This document shows positions 62,501-64,000 of a stretch of DNA of 64,000 nt, piece after piece. Position numbers and translations under genes: made by a program. Where the stretch lies: contig OZ234500.1 in the NCBI GenBank assembly GCA_965153455.1, positions 7,564,001-7,628,000 of the forward strand, in the 5' to 3' direction. Position 1 is the stretch's first letter. The number at the start of each line of letters is the position of its first letter. The notes below the pieces were generated by a model. That model saw only the letters and a list, made by a program, of their open reading frames with translations, was not told the origin of the DNA and searched no databases. This DNA comes from Sphagnum compactum. Its lineage: Eukaryota; Bryophyta; Sphagnopsida; Sphagnales.

Positions 62501-63512
62501 AAAAAACATAATGGAAAGTTGCTGTGTCACAGCCACCTAATGGCAAAATGTCCTAGACCAGCAAGAGAGACAAGCATGATTGACTTCTGCAGAAACAGGA
62601 GCATTCCAGAGAATCCTGTAGACAATTCTATGACACTAACATAGTTGACCATTGTGGCAGGCAATGTGTTGTGGATTTGCAATGCTTCCTTTGGCTGTGA
62701 TCAGGCTCAAATGACTTCACCAAAAAAGGGGGAAAGGAATGAGAAAAGGATATGATGGTCTTGACAGGATTGTGCTTGTAGTGGACGGGTGAGGCCGGAC
62801 ATGCAAGATGGTAGATCTGATCCACCTCCAGAAGCAGAGGTTCCACCACGTCGTGACGGATGAGCTCAAAACGATGATTCCCAAAATGGTGCATCACATT
62901 CTCTTTCCTACCTGTGAAGAAGTTGTCAACCACGATCACATGATCTCCCCTCGCCATCAGCTTGTCCACAAGATGGCTTCCTACGAATCCCGCCCCTCCT
63001 GTGACCACCACTCGCAGCACCTTCCTCTTCAACCCCAATGGCATTTTCGCTGTGAAGGAGGATTGCTTCGGAACCACTGTGGTCGACCTTCTTCGCACTT
63101 GAATGCTGTTGTCCCTCCTAATACCGGGCTCTCCCGGTACTATGAGTCCTCGACCTACAAGAATGCTGTCCTGTTCAGAGATCATTTGACCGGATAAAAG
63201 GAATTCCGTCTGGAGAAGAAAGAAGGCAGATGCAATCGCCATTCCCAGCACAACGAAAATGAGGCGCTGCTCCTTTAGCATATACTCCATCGGCTGCCTC
63301 CAGGAGCTCCAGAGTCTCGCAGGAGGCTTTGCAGCAATTTTTTCCGTCTGTGAGAGGTTGTCACGACGTCCATTACTACTCAGCAACATTCTCAACATTT
63401 TCTCCACTCGTTTTCTCACAATCGGAAAAGCTAATTGGCGAAAAAAAGCTTCGAAGTCCGACTTATACAGACTTTTGCACTTCCCAACACTTGCATCCGT
63501 TGTTGCACACAT
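59569..63512 (-). CDS. UXS: UDP-glucuronate decarboxylase / UDP-xylose synthase, Golgi type II form (seven exons)
   Basis: Converts UDP-glucuronate to UDP-xylose with bound NAD+, supplying xylan, xyloglucan and glycoprotein synthesis. Minus-strand coding exons are 63512-62754, 62065-61918, 61608-61529, 61124-61041, 60630-60556, 60335-60243 and 59832-59569. They join in frame to about 500 residues. The N-terminus is cytosolic and basic, followed by one membrane anchor ([20 protein letters not shown], about 83-102), then a short-chain dehydrogenase/reductase fold: NAD motif [41 protein letters not shown], the catalytic Tyr/Lys in [40 protein letters not shown] and a C-terminal [13 protein letters not shown]. 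All active-site elements are present. The start could instead be Met39 (63398), giving about 462 residues, closer to the family norm. Intron 1 is AT-AC; the others are GT-AG. Confidence 0.95.
62066..62753 (-). other. U12-type AT-AC intron (UXS intron 1)
   Basis: On the minus strand exon 1 ends ...AAGACCATC and the intron begins ATATCCTTTTC, an exact match to the U12-type 5' splice site ATATCCTTT. It ends ...CTTGACCTTTGTCAC, immediately followed by AAAACAAATGTG. CTTGAC matches the core of the U12 branch-point consensus (TCCTTRAC), with the branch A about 11 nt from the splice site, the optimal spacing. Splicing here joins NPVKTI to [12 protein letters not shown], exactly the continuous family sequence. 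No GT-AG pair nearby gives that join. Confidence 0.92.
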
Positions 63513-64000
63513 GCACTCTGCAAATCACACACCAGGAGTCGTGTTCTCGTTAGTACTCGCTTGATCATACCCAAGTACACAAATCACTCGCCAACATTTT
63601 CCTTGAAGACACCACAATGCAATGCAGAATTCTCCACGAAACTAACGAGGAAATAATCACGACGATCGATCACAACGATATGCAAGCAAACAAGCGAGCT
63701 CCACCTTTGCAAAAACTCGGCACTCATCACCAAACCACCCGTCTCATCGCGTCTTCCTGCGAAATTTTACAACTCAAGACACCAGAAACAACCTCGCCAA
63801 AACAGCTACCACCAAAATTTGGACGTCAACAAAACACATCGGAAAAGGTTGAGTCCAAACTCCACACCGCCGATACGCCTGTCCTCGTTCTCCGTCGCCT
63901 CCATTCCAAGTCCTTCCCCAGACCTCCCGCACAGACCACAGGGAGGTAAAACATGGGGGGACTTAGCAGCTTTTCCAGTGCCTCCCTCCCTTCGTCCCTC
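63513..64000 (-). promoter_or_regulatory. Presumed 5' leader and promoter of the UXS gene
   Basis: CpG-rich sequence upstream of the UXS start, truncated by the window edge. Frames of 73-110 codons on the plus strand are low-complexity and show no domain. The pyrimidine-rich segment near 63982-64000 (cctccctcccttcgtccctc) could be part of a core-promoter Y patch on the plus strand or an adjacent divergent gene; this cannot be resolved here. Confidence 0.35.

Noticed and set aside
62628-62753. Read-through of UXS exon 1 into the following 41 codons as a truncated protein
   Set aside because: The extra residues do not match the UXS family, whereas removal of the AT-AC intron restores the expected sequence exactly.

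Overview
The window is nuclear DNA from a land plant with a large, repeat-rich genome. The evidence is spliced plant genes (a Golgi-type UDP-glucuronate decarboxylase/UDP-xylose synthase, a CDC50/LEM3 (ALIS-type) flippase subunit, and an ankyrin-repeat protein) set in tens of kilobases of AT-rich, CpG-poor DNA full of decayed transposons. A seed-free plant or gymnosperm is my guess from the TE flavour and gene spacing; the sequence does not prove it. There is no sign of bacterial or organellar gene organisation.

Layout. 0-27 kb is a TE graveyard. It holds a solo LTR with an intact 5-bp target duplication (1791-2600), a retroelement coding fragment (about 4.7-5.35 kb), inverted-repeat elements (about 9.2-9.9 kb), a 37-bp minisatellite (11.5 kb), a decayed hAT-type transposase (about 13.6-15.7 kb), two hAT-like MITEs (19.3-20.1 kb), a multi-copy inverted/direct repeat cluster with a long hairpin (20.7-24.7 kb) and a Tourist-like MITE (27.0-27.3 kb). 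A CpG-richer gene island follows at 27.4-33 kb with the ankyrin gene (28485-31371, + strand, five coding exons modelled). A second TE zone runs from 33 to 55.5 kb. It contains a third hAT-like MITE, unidentified coding debris, a PIF/Harbinger transposase remnant (minus strand, about 37.9-38.5 kb), tandem repeats, a recent inverted duplication (43.86-44.12 kb), a pogo/Jerky-type transposase remnant (45.7-46.9 kb), and a 1,272-bp non-autonomous CACTA element (47460-48731) sitting inside a roughly 40-bp minisatellite. The last gene island, 56-64 kb, carries two convergent genes: an intronless CDC50/ALIS gene (57112-58191, +) and a seven-exon UXS gene (63512-59569, minus).

How the genes relate. 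CDC50/ALIS proteins are beta subunits of P4-ATPase lipid flippases. UXS makes UDP-xylose for xylan, xyloglucan and proteoglycan synthesis in the Golgi. Both act in the secretory pathway, but nothing here suggests co-regulation beyond adjacency.

Most notable observations: (1) the first coding intron of UXS has AT-AC ends with an exact U12-type 5' splice site and a CTTGAC branch-point motif, so it is a minor-spliceosome intron; (2) the CACTA element is cleanly delimited, with a 3-bp target duplication that restores the interrupted minisatellite, and it carries a tRNA-like promoter and a GTAG-rich satellite; (3) an inverted copy of a sequence junction has been inserted into that same junction at 43.9 kb; (4) three transposase remnants from three superfamilies all show Asn where a catalytic Asp is expected. 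I found no evidence for a wholly new multi-gene system.
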